NCBI RefSeq assembly: GCF_003697815.1
Contig: NZ_RDQG01000078.1
Location: 23,321-87,320 of the forward strand
Direction: 5' to 3'
From: Halalkalicoccus subterraneus
Lineage (GTDB): Archaea > Halobacteriota > Halobacteria > Halobacteriales > Halalkalicoccaceae
Length of the DNA stretch: 64,000 nt
Shown: piece after piece, positions 37,023-45,863 of the stretch
How positions within the stretch are numbered: the first letter of the stretch is position 1
How the letters are laid out: each line of letters opens with the position of its first letter
Position numbers and translations under genes: made by a program
Notes under the pieces: model-generated
Database searches by the model: none
The model's input: the letters and a program-made list of their open reading frames with translations, nothing else
Told to the model about the DNA's origin: nothing

Positions 37023-37163
37023 TGTATTTTCCTCACTAGGCTAGATAGTCCGACGCCAGTTAAAAAGAGAGCCTGCCGTTGCCATACTACCCCCACATGT
37101 ATTTTATTTTAAATTATTATATTATTAATTGAGGATCCCTCTAAATGGCTGCTCGCTATCTAA

Positions 37164-37286
37164 GCGATACTCAACTACGGGTTCAACGAAGAGGAAGACA
37201 ACGCCTTCGTGAGAGAGCTCATTTGGCAATTCTTCAAACGTATTACCGATGACCGAGCACGTGAGATCGAAACGCTCGTCGAGTAG
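37164..37286 (+). pseudogene. Coding remnant, unidentified
   Basis: A frame without start reads 'ILNYGFNEEEDNAFVRELIW' and 'QFFKRITDDRAREIETLVE' before a TAG at 37284. The composition is clearly protein-like. It is the C-terminal piece of a lost gene. Confidence 0.4.
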
Positions 37287-37394
37287 TCTGCGTATGGGCC
37301 TGCTATTAGGATAGTACCGTAGTTTGGATAGAGAGTGAAGTCACTAGTCTCGTCGGCATGCGACGATTTGGGTATTAAATCAAATACTCTCAAG

Positions 37395-37733
37395 ATGGAT
37401 TCTATGCAACAAGTTGACAAGGATCGTGAGCAATATAATACTATGTATGATCTCACCGGCTTCCAGCGGGATTTACTGTACGTGATCAGTGGATTGGACG
37501 AACCGCACGGTCTTGCCCTCAAAGACGAACTCGAAGAGTACTATGAGACAGAAATCCATCACGGGCGACTCTACCCAAATCTCGATACGCTCGTCAACAA
37601 AGGACTCGTCGAAAAATCACAGATGGATCGCCGAACAAATAGCTATGCACTCACAGCACGTGGGCAACGAGAAATTGACGCTCGGAGAGAATGGGAACAC
37701 CAGTATCTCCAGGACACTCTCAGCACAGCCTAA
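37395..37733 (+). CDS. PadR family transcriptional regulator
   Basis: 112 residues from ATG 37395 (or 96 from 37443, 'MYDLTGFQRDLLYVISGLDE'). The winged helix 'LALKDELEEYYETEIHHGRL', 'YPNLDTLVNKGLVEKS' and 'TNSYALTARGQREI' is the PadR signature. Such short PadR proteins dimerise via their C-terminal helix. The target is unknown. A truncated paralogue lies at 56228. It converges with the minus-strand gene ending at 37741, eight bases away. Confidence 0.9.
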   Translation: MDSMQQVDKDREQYNTMYDLTGFQRDLLYVISGLDEPHGLALKDELEEYYETEIHHGRLYPNLDTLVNKGLVEKSQMDRRTNSYALTARGQREIDARREWEHQYLQDTLSTA

Positions 37734-37740
37734 AGAAGAG

Positions 37741-38112
37741 CTATCGCTCGGAAGGCTCCGCATCAATCATTGCCGCTGTCCCATCGGTAAACAGTAGTGC
37801 AAGCCGGCCCATCCGTGCCGAATCGTACGCAGTGAGGTCGTATCGATTGTGATTGCTCCGATGAGTATAAACCTGTAGAATCTCGAGATCCGCGGCAGTA
37901 CTCAGGAGCTGGCCAAAGATCTGTGGTTCGAACGGCGGATCATCCCATATCGAATATAGCTGTTTTGCCGAGGCGTAGTTCCGCTCCGTCTGTTCGAGAG
38001 CCTGTCTAAGATCTTCTATATAACGTTCTAACAGACTAAAGCGTTGAGGAGCATTATCGAGGATCTGTAGCTGCTCGCTGAGAGAGGTGTCTGGAGACTC
38101 ATCCAGCGACAT
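37741..38112 (-). CDS. Hypothetical helical protein
   Basis: 123 residues from ATG 38112 (MSLDESPDTSLSEQLQILDN). Residues 20-65 form a long amphipathic helix, followed by 'VYTHRSNHNRYDLTAYDSAR' and a beta-like C terminus. I recognise no family. Similar sensor-like proteins with 'T-A/Y-D' motifs occur in haloarchaea. The gene ends eight bases from the convergent PadR gene. Confidence 0.65.
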   Translation of the reverse strand: MSLDESPDTSLSEQLQILDNAPQRFSLLERYIEDLRQALEQTERNYASAKQLYSIWDDPPFEPQIFGQLLSTAADLEILQVYTHRSNHNRYDLTAYDSARMGRLALLFTDGTAAMIDAEPSER

Positions 38113-38224
38113 CGGATGGAGGGAGATAATGGCAACATGTAGCAATAAACACGCTGTAGCAGACAGGTTTGCCGGAAACGATTCCGCAGGGTTACATACA
38201 ATTAGCTACCGATAACAAATATCA

Positions 38225-38656
38225 ATGGTTTCAATTCCAGATCGGCTTCAAGTCCTCATAACGAGTCAGCTAACCGAGACAGAGGAAAGACTGCAGATCG
38301 AGGTTCCATCAGAGCTGGTCGACCAAGCGACGGTTGCTCCAGGAGAAGTCTATCAGATCGCAGTGCTTCCTGCTGAGACAGAGAATTCGACAGATAACCA
38401 CCGCGACACAACAACACCTGTTGATGCTTCAGCGGCTTTCTCAACCGGCAAGAAATCGGAACCGCCAGTCACAGAAGGCGAGATTCGAACGGTGACGATC
38501 GATACGCTCGGTGATCAAGGGGATGGCATTACCCGTGTTGAACGAGGATTTGTTGTGATCGTTGCGAACGCTAAACCCGATGAAGAGGTAACAATCAAGA
38601 TCGAGACCGTCCAGTCGAACGTCGCTTTTGCGAGCATTCGAGAGCGACGAGAGTAG
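38225..38656 (+). CDS. TRAM-domain protein
   Basis: 143 residues. The N-terminal 75 residues form a beta-rich region and a Thr/Ser-rich linker. Residues 80-143 are a TRAM domain ('VTEGEIRTVTIDTLGDQGDG', 'VERGFVVIVANAKPDEEVTI', 'VQSNVAFASIRERRE'). TRAM proteins bind RNA; single-TRAM proteins in archaea act as cold-shock-like RNA chaperones. The ATG at 38225 fits. Confidence 0.92.
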   Translation: MVSIPDRLQVLITSQLTETEERLQIEVPSELVDQATVAPGEVYQIAVLPAETENSTDNHRDTTTPVDASAAFSTGKKSEPPVTEGEIRTVTIDTLGDQGDGITRVERGFVVIVANAKPDEEVTIKIETVQSNVAFASIRERRE

Positions 38657-38726
38657 ATCCAGACTGTCGAGTACACACACTCCAGAAGTGGTCGATCCAC
38701 GAGGAGACGACTGACCTGGAGAGCTC

Positions 38727-39038
38727 TCAGTGGCGCTCCCAGCCGACACGAACAGTGGCTGTGAGTTCATCGATCACCGATTCGGTGAGCGCTACTGGAT
38801 CGGGGTCATCAGTAGTAGAGTGGTCTGAGGAGACATCAAAGACCTCAACAGAAACGGATTGGGCGTCCGCTAAGCTCCCGGTATCAACTTCGAGATCGAA
38901 GATCGTGTGACTGTAGATGACGATGGTGCGTTCGTTCGAGACTTCCAAGTGTTCGATCGCTGCCTGCTCGAATGCATCGAGAAGATCAACCGACTCGTCA
39001 AACTGGTACTGGACTGCTGACCACTCCTCATCGTTCAT
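38727..39038 (-). CDS. Conserved hypothetical protein
   Basis: 103 acidic residues: an N-terminal helix ('NDEEWSAVQYQFDESVDLLD'), then alternating beta strands ('RTIVIYSHTIFDLEVDTG', 'VSVEVFDVSSD'). No membrane helix or metal motif is present. No family could be named. It sits alone on the minus strand between the TRAM gene and the DUF6788 relic. Confidence 0.6.
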   Translation of the reverse strand: MNDEEWSAVQYQFDESVDLLDAFEQAAIEHLEVSNERTIVIYSHTIFDLEVDTGSLADAQSVSVEVFDVSSDHSTTDDPDPVALTESVIDELTATVRVGWERH

Positions 39039-39189
39039 ACTACTGAAAGATCAGCACCCCACGAATATCAAGTGTTGTGACTTCGATATCCCCCACTACC
39101 TAGAGAAGTACGAACGGGAACTCTCTCAGTCAAAGAATCACCAGTAGTCTACTCGCGACTTGTTCGCCGGACTGCAGAACTCAGTGGGA

Positions 39190-39537
39190 TCACTCAGCGC
39201 TTGTCTTGGTTGCTTTGCCGAGGTACTCACGTCGGGCAGTATTCCCGTCACGATAGGCCCAATACTTGTATGGACCATGTTTTTCATCGCCACTCATACA
39301 TGAGCAGCTCTCATCACCGCAGGTCCGGTACTCAAGATATATAGCGTTATCTGATTCATTCTCGAGAACGCTGGCATCCTCGGGTAGTTCGTCTATGACT
39401 GGCTCACTTCGACGCTGTTCACGTGCGGCAAGCAACTCGTCGATATATTCTGTGGCCTCTCAAAGTGCTTCATCGTCTTGTTTGGGGAGCCCTTCAGCAA
39501 GGTAATTCGGAAGCGAGGAAGGTACAGTTAGACCCAT
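39190..39537 (-). pseudogene. DUF6788-like protein interrupted by a nonsense codon
   Basis: The frame starts at 39537 ('MGLTVPSSLPNYLAEGLPKQ'), meets TGA after 'DDEALTrp-position', and resumes in frame with 'EATEYIDELLAAREQRRSEP' and the conserved core 'YLEYRTCGDESCSCMSGDEK', 'HGPYKYWAYRDGNTARREYL'. The core with C-x3-CxC and 'YKYWAYRDG' is that of a widespread haloarchaeal family associated with mobile DNA. Only one lesion is visible (TGA at about 39460), so it is a recent pseudogene or a point mutation. Confidence 0.75.
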
Positions 39538-39541
39538 TCTA

Positions 39542-39588
39542 CCTTGTGCAATAATTCACGTCTAGCAGTATGATATTGTTGCACAAGG
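39542..39588. repeat. 45-bp inverted-repeat unit, copy 2
   Basis: Left arm CCTTGTGCAATAA at 39542 and right arm TTGTTGCACAAGG ending at 39588, with a spacer of about 21 bp. One base differs between arms (T for C in the left arm). It lies immediately upstream of the start of the DUF6788 relic. Confidence 0.65.
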
Positions 39589-39850
39589 GGCCCGAAATAG
39601 TCGCTATCTTCAGAAGAGGTACTATAATGATAACCCGAATTTTCAGCAACAAGTGGGAGTAGAACGGTGTACGTGCATGGTCTCTCGCTAATGAGAACTA
39701 TGTTGGAAAGGCTTCTAATCAGAAGGGCACCCAGTAGTTTTGCAGTACTATCAGTAGGGATGTCTTCTAGTAACAGACATTCAGTTGAATTCGCCGGAGA
39801 ACAGCTATCTGAAGGCTTATTGAAGACCGACTCCAAAGAAGAGCTACACA

Positions 39851-41767
39851 ATGCCTCCACTCCAAAATATGACCGCTGATGTCGAGGTAGAGAATATCGG
39901 CGGTATCGATGCTACCTCTGTCGAGTTCACTCCCGGTGTTACGATCCTCGCGGGACGGAACGCAACCAATCGAACGTCGTTTCTCCAATCACTGATGGCA
40001 GCCCTCGGGAGCGACCGAGCGTCGCTCAAAGGGGACGCTGATCACGGCTCAGTGTCGCTGACCCTCGATGATGAGACCTATACTCGCGAGTTGACGCGCA
40101 CAAATAGTGACATTGCGTTCGCCGGCAATCCATACCTCGATGATCCACAGCTGGCCGATCTATTCGCGTTCCTGCTTGAGTCCAATCCGGCTCGACGCGC
40201 TGTTGTTCGAGATGATGACCTCCGAGAGCTGATTCTCCGACCGGTTGATGTCGAGGAAATCGAAGCTCGGATCAGTCAATTGCAGGCCGAAAAACGCAGT
40301 ATCGACAAACAACTCTCGGAACTGTCCGAAGCCCAGCGTGAACACGGTTCGCTGGAAGAAGAGCATGCACGCGTCACAACACAGCTTGAGGATGCCAAAA
40401 CAGATCTCGAAGACGCGCGTGAAACACTACAGACAGCCCAGCAATCCGATACCAAAAATACAGGCTCGGACCAACTCGACGAACTGCAGGAAACACAGTC
40501 CCAGCTCGAGGATGTCACCTATAACTTGGAAACCGAGCGAGAGAGTGTTTCTTCGCTCGAAGACGAACACACCGATATCGAAGCAGAGCTTGAAGACCTC
40601 CCGACGATTGATGAGGACGAACTCGACGATTTAGCCAGCGAGATCGAGCAGATTCGGGGTCGAAAGCGGGAACTCGATGAAATTATCTCCCAGCTCCAGA
40701 CAGTCATCCAGTTCAACGAGCAGATTACCGACAACGGAGTGACGGATCTTCTCGGTGATGAGGAGGCGGCTCAAACAGAAGCCGATGGTGGTTCAATAAC
40801 CGATCAGTTGGTCGCGGACCACTCAAACGAGGTCACCTGCTGGACGTGTGGGTCGGAAGTCGATACCGATCAGATCGAATCAACGGTTTCACGTCTCCAA
40901 GACCTCCGCCAAGAGAAAGTCCAGCGGCGCAATGAACTCAACCGAGAACTCGAGGAGCTCAAAGCTCGGCGCAAAGAACACACTACAGCTAGGGATAAAC
41001 GGTCCGAACTCGAACAAGCGCTCGAAACAACTGAAGCGGAGCTGGCTGATCGAACCGATCGGATCGCCGAACTCGAATCACAACGGGAGGATCTGCTGGA
41101 GGAGATCGAGGACTTGGAGTCGGCCGTTGAAGCTGACGAGGACGATGAGGAGCTTCTGGCGGCTCAAAAGGAGGTTACCCAACTCGAACTCAAGTGCGAT
41201 CGACTCGAACGCCAGCGTACCGCACTCGAGGATGATATCGAGGAGCTCGAATCCCGACTCGAGGAGCGTGGGCAGCTCGAAACCCGTCGTGAAGAGATCA
41301 ATACGGAACTCGAGGAGCTTCGAACACATATCGAGCGCGTCGAGCGTGAGGCGATCGAGGCATTCAACGAGCATATGGAGACCGTCGTCGATCTGCTTGA
41401 TTATGGGAACCTCGCGCGGATTTGGCTCGAATACCGCCATTCAGACGGGACCGGTGACGGGAGTTTTGAGCTTCATGTGACACGCCAGACGGACGATGGA
41501 ACGACCTACGAGGACTCCGTCAGGCATCTAAGCGAGAGCGAGCGCGAAGTAACCGGACTGGTACTCGCACTGGCAGGTTATCTCGTTCATGACGTGCACG
41601 AAGAGATGCCGTTCATCCTACTGGATTCATTGGAGGCGATTGATTCTGAACGCATTGCACAGTTAGTCAAGTATCTCGAAGAATACGCCTCCTATATCGT
41701 AGTTGCCCTTCTCCCAGAGGATGCCGACGCACTCGATGACGAGTACCAGCGGATTACAGAGATCTAG
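39851..41767 (+). CDS. Archaea-specific SMC-related protein (Rad50/SMC-like ATPase)
   Basis: 638 residues. The N-terminal half-ATPase has a variant Walker A, 'LAGRNATNRTSFLQSLMAAL' (Arg instead of the usual Lys-Thr pair), followed by two long coiled coils (about 135-310 and 345-500). Between them is a Rad50-type zinc hook 'EVTCWTCGSEVDTD' (CxxC at about residue 335). The C terminus carries the signature-like 'LSESEREVTGLVLALAGYL' and a Walker B 'MPFILLDSLEAID'. Such proteins participate in chromosome or plasmid maintenance and repair in haloarchaea; the mechanism is not defined. A later ATG at 39869 is also possible. The initiator gene orc1 converges 94 bp downstream. Confidence 0.9.
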   Translation: MPPLQNMTADVEVENIGGIDATSVEFTPGVTILAGRNATNRTSFLQSLMAALGSDRASLKGDADHGSVSLTLDDETYTRELTRTNSDIAFAGNPYLDDPQLADLFAFLLESNPARRAVVRDDDLRELILRPVDVEEIEARISQLQAEKRSIDKQLSELSEAQREHGSLEEEHARVTTQLEDAKTDLEDARETLQTAQQSDTKNTGSDQLDELQETQSQLEDVTYNLETERESVSSLEDEHTDIEAELEDLPTIDEDELDDLASEIEQIRGRKRELDEIISQLQTVIQFNEQITDNGVTDLLGDEEAAQTEADGGSITDQLVADHSNEVTCWTCGSEVDTDQIESTVSRLQDLRQEKVQRRNELNRELEELKARRKEHTTARDKRSELEQALETTEAELADRTDRIAELESQREDLLEEIEDLESAVEADEDDEELLAAQKEVTQLELKCDRLERQRTALEDDIEELESRLEERGQLETRREEINTELEELRTHIERVEREAIEAFNEHMETVVDLLDYGNLARIWLEYRHSDGTGDGSFELHVTRQTDDGTTYEDSVRHLSESEREVTGLVLALAGYLVHDVHEEMPFILLDSLEAIDSERIAQLVKYLEEYASYIVVALLPEDADALDDEYQRITEI

Positions 41768-41860
41768 CGACTGAGTCTACAAGAAATCTAAAGACTTCCA
41801 TAACGAGTGTAGAAGAAGCGAAGAGGACGATTACTCCGGACAGAGTGGTGTTAGAGAGTG

Positions 41861-43120
41861 TTACTGGAATTCCATCAGTGATGTTGTCGGTGTGTCTCCT
41901 TCACCGGCGGGAAGGTGATCCTGGAGAGAGTCATGAATACCAACATCAGTAATGATCTCATCTAATGCGGAGAGAATAAGCTGGACGTCCATCTCAAGCG
42001 TGTACTCACGATAGGTACCACCACGTCGACCTTCATTACGCTCAGTTACGGAAACAAGCCCCAGCATCGCGAGCTCGGAGAGATGATCACGCATACGACG
42101 TGGCACAAGCGGATTACGACCAGCTCGTTGAGCAAATCGAGTATATCGTGGTCGTACATCTCGTGACCTGATTGGCGTCTCGTTTTCAAGGTGTAGTGTG
42201 AGCAGTGAGTAAAGGACCAGATGACCGTGCTGCGTAAGACCACTAATGCCTTCTTCGATACGACCGCGCTCAAGGTCATGGCGGCCGTTCTCAACGTGAG
42301 GCGTCGTAATGGTTGTTGTGTCGGTTTCCTCGCGAGCGAGATCGCCCGCTTTCATAAGTAAATCAATCGACTGACGTGCATCACCAGCATCTTTCGCGCC
42401 ATATGCAGCACAAAGTGGGATAACAGAACTCTCAAGCACATCATCATGAAAGGCGACTGCTGCACGCTGCTTAAGAATCAGTTGCAAGTCACTGGCATCA
42501 TACGCTGGGAAATGAATCTCTTGTTCACACAATGAACTCTTCACTTTTGGAGAAAGGTTATCCCGGAACGAGAAATCGTTAGAGATACCAATAATGCCTA
42601 TTTTCGCGTCTGTAAGGTTATTGTTTGCACGGGCTCGTGGCAGCTGATAGAGAATAGAATCATCTTCTACATGGTCAACTTCATCTAACACGATGAGGAT
42701 GCATCCACCAATAGAATTGAGTTCGTTCCAGAGCATCTCATAGACGGTCGCTCTGGGATAGCCAGTGGTGCTAATCTGATCCGTGTCGTCTCGGAGTTCA
42801 TTAACCAGATGAGTAGCAATCTGATACGAAGATGTGAGGCCGTCACAATTTAGAAACGTAAGATGTAGATCGAGGTCTTCGTACTGAGTAGCGTCCTCCT
42901 TGAGATGTGAAAGAAGATACCGAGTTGCAGCAGTTTTCCCAACTCCTGTTTTCCCATATAAGAAGACATTGTTTGGCTGTTCGTTGTTGATTACAGGCTG
43001 GAGAGCTGCTTGGTACATCTGGATCTCGTCGTCACGCCCAACGAGCTGATCAGGTTGATAATCCTCTCGTAGAGCATCGCGGTTCTCATAGATTTCCGTA
43101 TCCCGTTCAAACAATCCCAT
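41861..43120 (-). CDS. orc1: Orc1/Cdc6-family replication initiator
   Basis: 419 residues. AAA+ motifs: Walker A 'FLYGKTGVGKTAATRYLL' (residues 53-70), Walker B 'CILIVLDEVDHVEDD', sensor 1 'IGIIGISNDFSFRDNL', then arginine-finger region and a winged helix in the last 130 residues ('HLVLYSLLTLHLENETPI', 'RRMRDHLSELAMLGLVSV'). It binds ORB repeats; a cluster of these lies immediately upstream in 43140-43640, which makes it the initiator of this replicon. It is the plasmid-type class in size. The short acidic C-terminal tail is variable. Confidence 0.95.
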   Translation of the reverse strand: MGLFERDTEIYENRDALREDYQPDQLVGRDDEIQMYQAALQPVINNEQPNNVFLYGKTGVGKTAATRYLLSHLKEDATQYEDLDLHLTFLNCDGLTSSYQIATHLVNELRDDTDQISTTGYPRATVYEMLWNELNSIGGCILIVLDEVDHVEDDSILYQLPRARANNNLTDAKIGIIGISNDFSFRDNLSPKVKSSLCEQEIHFPAYDASDLQLILKQRAAVAFHDDVLESSVIPLCAAYGAKDAGDARQSIDLLMKAGDLAREETDTTTITTPHVENGRHDLERGRIEEGISGLTQHGHLVLYSLLTLHLENETPIRSRDVRPRYTRFAQRAGRNPLVPRRMRDHLSELAMLGLVSVTERNEGRRGGTYREYTLEMDVQLILSALDEIITDVGIHDSLQDHLPAGEGDTPTTSLMEFQ

Positions 43121-43163
43121 TTAGTATTCCCTATCAGAATCACTGTCATCGTACCACATAAAA

Positions 43164-43634
43164 CCACCCCGTCCGGAGTGTCCGCTGTTCTTGTATAATA
43201 TAAAGAGATGAGTAACACCCTCCCCCCACTATGTCCGCTGTTAACCAAATAAGGGTAGGACCAAGAAGGAATACAATGATAAACTCCGGAAAAGTTTATT
43301 AGAGTGTGTCCAGAATTGGTCCGTAGGTTAGAGAATAAAGTAGTAGTGGCTGTAGCGGTAAGGCGGTAGCGGCCAACCGTCTTCTCTTCTAGACAGAGAA
43401 CCGCGGACGTAGTGGGGGGAGGGTTACTGATGGATCAAATCTTATTTTACCCTCTTAGAAGTCTCAATGGGATTTCTTTCTTTCTCTCATATCTCTATAA
43501 GCAGATCAACATAGTCAAACACCATGATGTCCGCTGTTCTTCTTGCTGTCCTCCATTTCAATCTGAGAACAGCGGACACAGTGGTGTTGTAGCACCTATT
43601 CTTCTCAAGTAACAGAGGACATGGTGGTGTTTCT
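43164..43634. other. Replication origin with about six ORB-like repeats
   Basis: Upstream of orc1 the motif TGTCCGCTGTT and relatives recur: forward at about 43180, 43230 and 43527; reverse at about 43402, 43567 and 43610 (reverse complements AACAGCGGACA, GAACCGCGGAC, AACAGAGGACA). The pair at 43213-43246 and 43396-43428 is a long inverted repeat sharing the C-rich part 'CCCTCCCCCCACTA' before TGTCCGC. AT-rich parts (43260-43330 and 43430-43500) lie between, as expected of a duplex-unwinding element. No gene occurs in this 600-bp gap. This is the layout of a haloarchaeal oriC or plasmid origin. Confidence 0.85.
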
Positions 43635-43672
43635 GGCTTGTATGATTTCTTGACCTCCTTATTGTTCCACAG

Positions 43673-43716
43673 CCTTGTTCAACACTCATCCCTATCAACG
43701 GCTCTGTTGCACAAGG
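43673..43716. repeat. 45-bp inverted-repeat unit, copy 3
   Basis: Left arm CCTTGTTCAACA (one change from the consensus) and right arm TGTTGCACAAGG at 43705-43716, with a 20-bp spacer. The right flank reads GGCTCTGTTGCACAAGG, similar to IS6-family termini. It sits between the origin and the GH2 relic. Confidence 0.65.
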
Positions 43717-43737
43717 GTAGGAACCTTAGCTGATTCC

Positions 43738-43870
43738 AGACCGCACGTGGACGGTAACGGTTCCATGGACGTGGGAGGAGACGGAAACCTACCGTGAGTA
43801 TACCGGCACCACCTGGTATCGCCGGGCGTTCGAATTTGACCGGGCAGACAGCGATCGACTGGCGTTCTAA
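43738..43870 (+). pseudogene. Fragment of a family 2 glycoside hydrolase (sugar-binding domain)
   Basis: One frame reads 'VTVPWTWEETETYREYTGTT' then 'WYRRAFEFDRADSDRLAF' and a stop. 'VPxxWE...Y.G..WYRR.F' is the hallmark of the N-terminal jelly-roll of GH2 enzymes (beta-galactosidase, glucuronidase, mannosidase). Only about 45 residues remain, with no catalytic domain. It is a leftover of a carbohydrate gene. Confidence 0.6.
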
Positions 43871-43951
43871 ATCGATTCAGTGAGAACGTACTGGATTCGT
43901 CAAGCGTGCCTTCGCAGTAGTACGACCTCATTTTTTATTTACTGTGGTTCT

Positions 43952-44416
43952 CTAATATCCTAAGTACTGGTTCAAAGTGGCGAACTCTTCAGGAGAGAGA
44001 ATAACCTTCGCAGTGAATTCGTCTATCTGTTTGAAGTCATCGTCGAGAGTTAGAACGGTCTCAATGCTCTCTTCGCGAGCGACTTGCGCGTAATATCCAT
44101 CCCAGCCTTCGATGTTGGTATCAGCTGCGAGAGTGAATCCTGCTCGAACACTGCTCTCTGATGTTTTCTCGTACCAGTGAATCTGCTTGGCATCCATAAA
44201 ATTCTGCATCAGTCGAGACGCTTCCTCATTCGAAAAACCATAGAATGATGATAGAACATGGTGTGCTCCGATGAGTGACGTATAGGGGATGACAACCTCG
44301 ATCTCGCCACGAATTGCTTGCTTTACATACGAGAGGGGGGTTTCACTCACAGGGGTTCCCGCGTGTGCGAGCGCAGTTACGCCGATGTCGAATAGAAATG
44401 GGCCGTTACTGGTCAC
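43952..44416 (-). CDS. PIN-domain toxin (VapC-like) of an AbrB-PIN module
   Basis: 154 residues. The N-terminal 'PFLFDIGVTALAHAG' carries the first catalytic Asp; further acids are 'NEEASRLMQNFMDAKQ', 'SVRAGFTLAADTNIEGWDGY' and 'VLTLDDDFKQID', the PIN quartet spacing. PIN toxins are Mg-dependent endoribonucleases acting on tRNA or rRNA. It overlaps its antitoxin by 11 bases. The pairing with an AbrB/SpoVT-type rather than RHH antitoxin is one of the known VapBC subtypes. Confidence 0.85.
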   Translation of the reverse strand: MTSNGPFLFDIGVTALAHAGTPVSETPLSYVKQAIRGEIEVVIPYTSLIGAHHVLSSFYGFSNEEASRLMQNFMDAKQIHWYEKTSESSVRAGFTLAADTNIEGWDGYYAQVAREESIETVLTLDDDFKQIDEFTAKVILSPEEFATLNQYLGY

Positions 44417-44690
44417 TGGATTGCTCTTGTTGGGCTTGCCGTTGTACTGTGTCTGCGTGATCCTTTGCTATCGGATCGAGTTCTCCGTATGGTGTTGGAG
44501 ATCTGGTTTTGGTAGCTTCTTCGATTATTTGATCCATCCGATCTAGGATTTGCTCCGGTTTGTCTTCGGGTTTGACTACTGCTTTCCCCTCTTCTTCGTG
44601 AACTTCGACTGATGTTCCAGGTGAGATTCCAAGCTGTTCGCGTATCTTTTGGGGAAGCACGATCCGTCCCTTCGAATCTACTTTTGGCAT
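44406..44690 (-). CDS. AbrB/MazE/SpoVT-type antitoxin
   Basis: 94 residues starting 'MPKVDSKGRIVLPQKIREQL', the swapped-hairpin AbrB DNA-binding domain (residues 1-45), followed by a helical toxin-binding tail ending '...QRQAQQEQSSDQ'. ATG at 44690 is chosen over an upstream extension because the domain starts there. Its promoter region carries a perfect 7-bp inverted repeat directly upstream, the likely autoregulatory operator. Confidence 0.88.
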   Translation of the reverse strand: MPKVDSKGRIVLPQKIREQLGISPGTSVEVHEEEGKAVVKPEDKPEQILDRMDQIIEEATKTRSPTPYGELDPIAKDHADTVQRQAQQEQSSDQ

Positions 44691-44692
44691 AA

Positions 44693-44709
44693 TCCCACCT
44701 ATGGTGGGA
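44693..44709. promoter_or_regulatory. Operator palindrome TCCCACC-TAT-GGTGGGA
   Basis: A perfect 7-bp inverted repeat around three bases, ending three bases before the antitoxin start codon (44690). AbrB-type antitoxins bind symmetric sites over their own promoter, so autoregulation of the toxin-antitoxin operon is the natural reading. It could instead form a leader hairpin. Confidence 0.55.
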
Positions 44710-44960
44710 ATCACTATAACTGTTCTGTACAGTCGGCGTAATTTCAGAAGAGGGAAACGGATTTAACCAACAGAGCCCCCCTTTCGCAGCTATCCAGTTG
44801 GTTAAGACCAATCCGGGCCAGTATCTTCCTGATATGCTTTCTTCTCCTCGTAGAACGGATATAGTAATGACGCTCATTAAAAATGTTCACTACAAATATT
44901 CATTAATTGTGTTCAGTACATTCTGTAGATGACTACATTATTAAATGTGTCTGACGAACA

Positions 44961-45863
44961 TTGACGGGTGATCACAGTGTTGGAGAGAGTATATTAGCAT
45001 ATTCAACGTATAGTGAGGCTGGTGGGGTAGAGAAAACCACGACAGCAGCAAATCTAGCAGTTGCTCATGCACGAGCAGGCCTCAAACCACTTGTTGTACC
45101 ACTCGATCCACAGGATGGTGATCTCTCACGGCTATTTGGTGTTGATGACCAACGAACGGAACCTGTTGATAATCTCGTCCGGATCTAATTCGCCGGCCCA
45201 AAAGTGATTTGAACGATCTTATTCGGACCGTAGAAGGCGTTGACATCATCCCTGAACACAACATGCTCTCTGATCTCGCAGAGTACCTCCAACGCGAGAA
45301 AGACCAGGCAAAGCAATGGGCGAAGCGTTCGGGATGCACTCACAGCTCTTGCGCGTCCTTCAGAAAGCAGGTGTCCCTGAGAACTATGATGTCCTCATTT
45401 GCGACCCACCAGCCACTGAAGGACCACATCTCTACAATGCAATCCACGCAACTCGTTCACTCGTAATCCCTGTCGAACCGAGTGCAAAGGGTAAGGCAGC
45501 AGTTCAAGGCCTTGAATCCTTGTTGCCGGCCTTGAGGACCAACTTGACGTCGAAGTTGGTGTATTAGCAGCCGTTCCTGTCGGCTTCAAAAACACACGCA
45601 ACCAGCGAACGATTCTTGACGAAATCAAGTATCCTATTCCCGAAATCATCGGGGAGCGCGCTTCTCTCATGGAAGGATGCTGGATGCAGCAATGTTCGGC
45701 ATTTAGATACGTCCGGGAATTCCGTGATCGACGTCGTGATTACGAGATCAATACGCTCGCTCAGTTTAATTCTTTAGCTCGTCAATTAGAGGCTGAAGTC
45801 GGACTTGAAGCACCAAATCCACCTGAACCAGGGGATATTGATCATGAGGTGGTCACTGCATGA
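44961..45863 (+). pseudogene. ParA/Soj-type partition ATPase, frameshifted
   Basis: The protein is split over at least three frames. The first part has the deviant Walker A 'AGGVEKTTTAANLAVAHARA' (normally KGGVGKTT) and 'PLDPQDGDLSRLFGVDD'. It breaks at about 45186, then continues 'LNDLIRTVEGVDIIPEHNML', then 'MHSQLLRVLQKAGVPENYDV' and 'LICDPPATEGPHLYNAIHAT', then 'VLAAVPVGFKNTRNQRTIL' and 'FRDRRRDYEINTLAQFNSLA'. Both the start and the P-loop are damaged. This was the plasmid partition ATPase of the replicon whose Orc1 and origin lie just upstream. Confidence 0.85.

Noticed and set aside
43260..43520. Possible CRISPR-like repeat array in the origin
   Set aside because: Repeats are few, in both orientations, irregularly spaced and match ORB-type origin repeats; no cas genes occur in the window.
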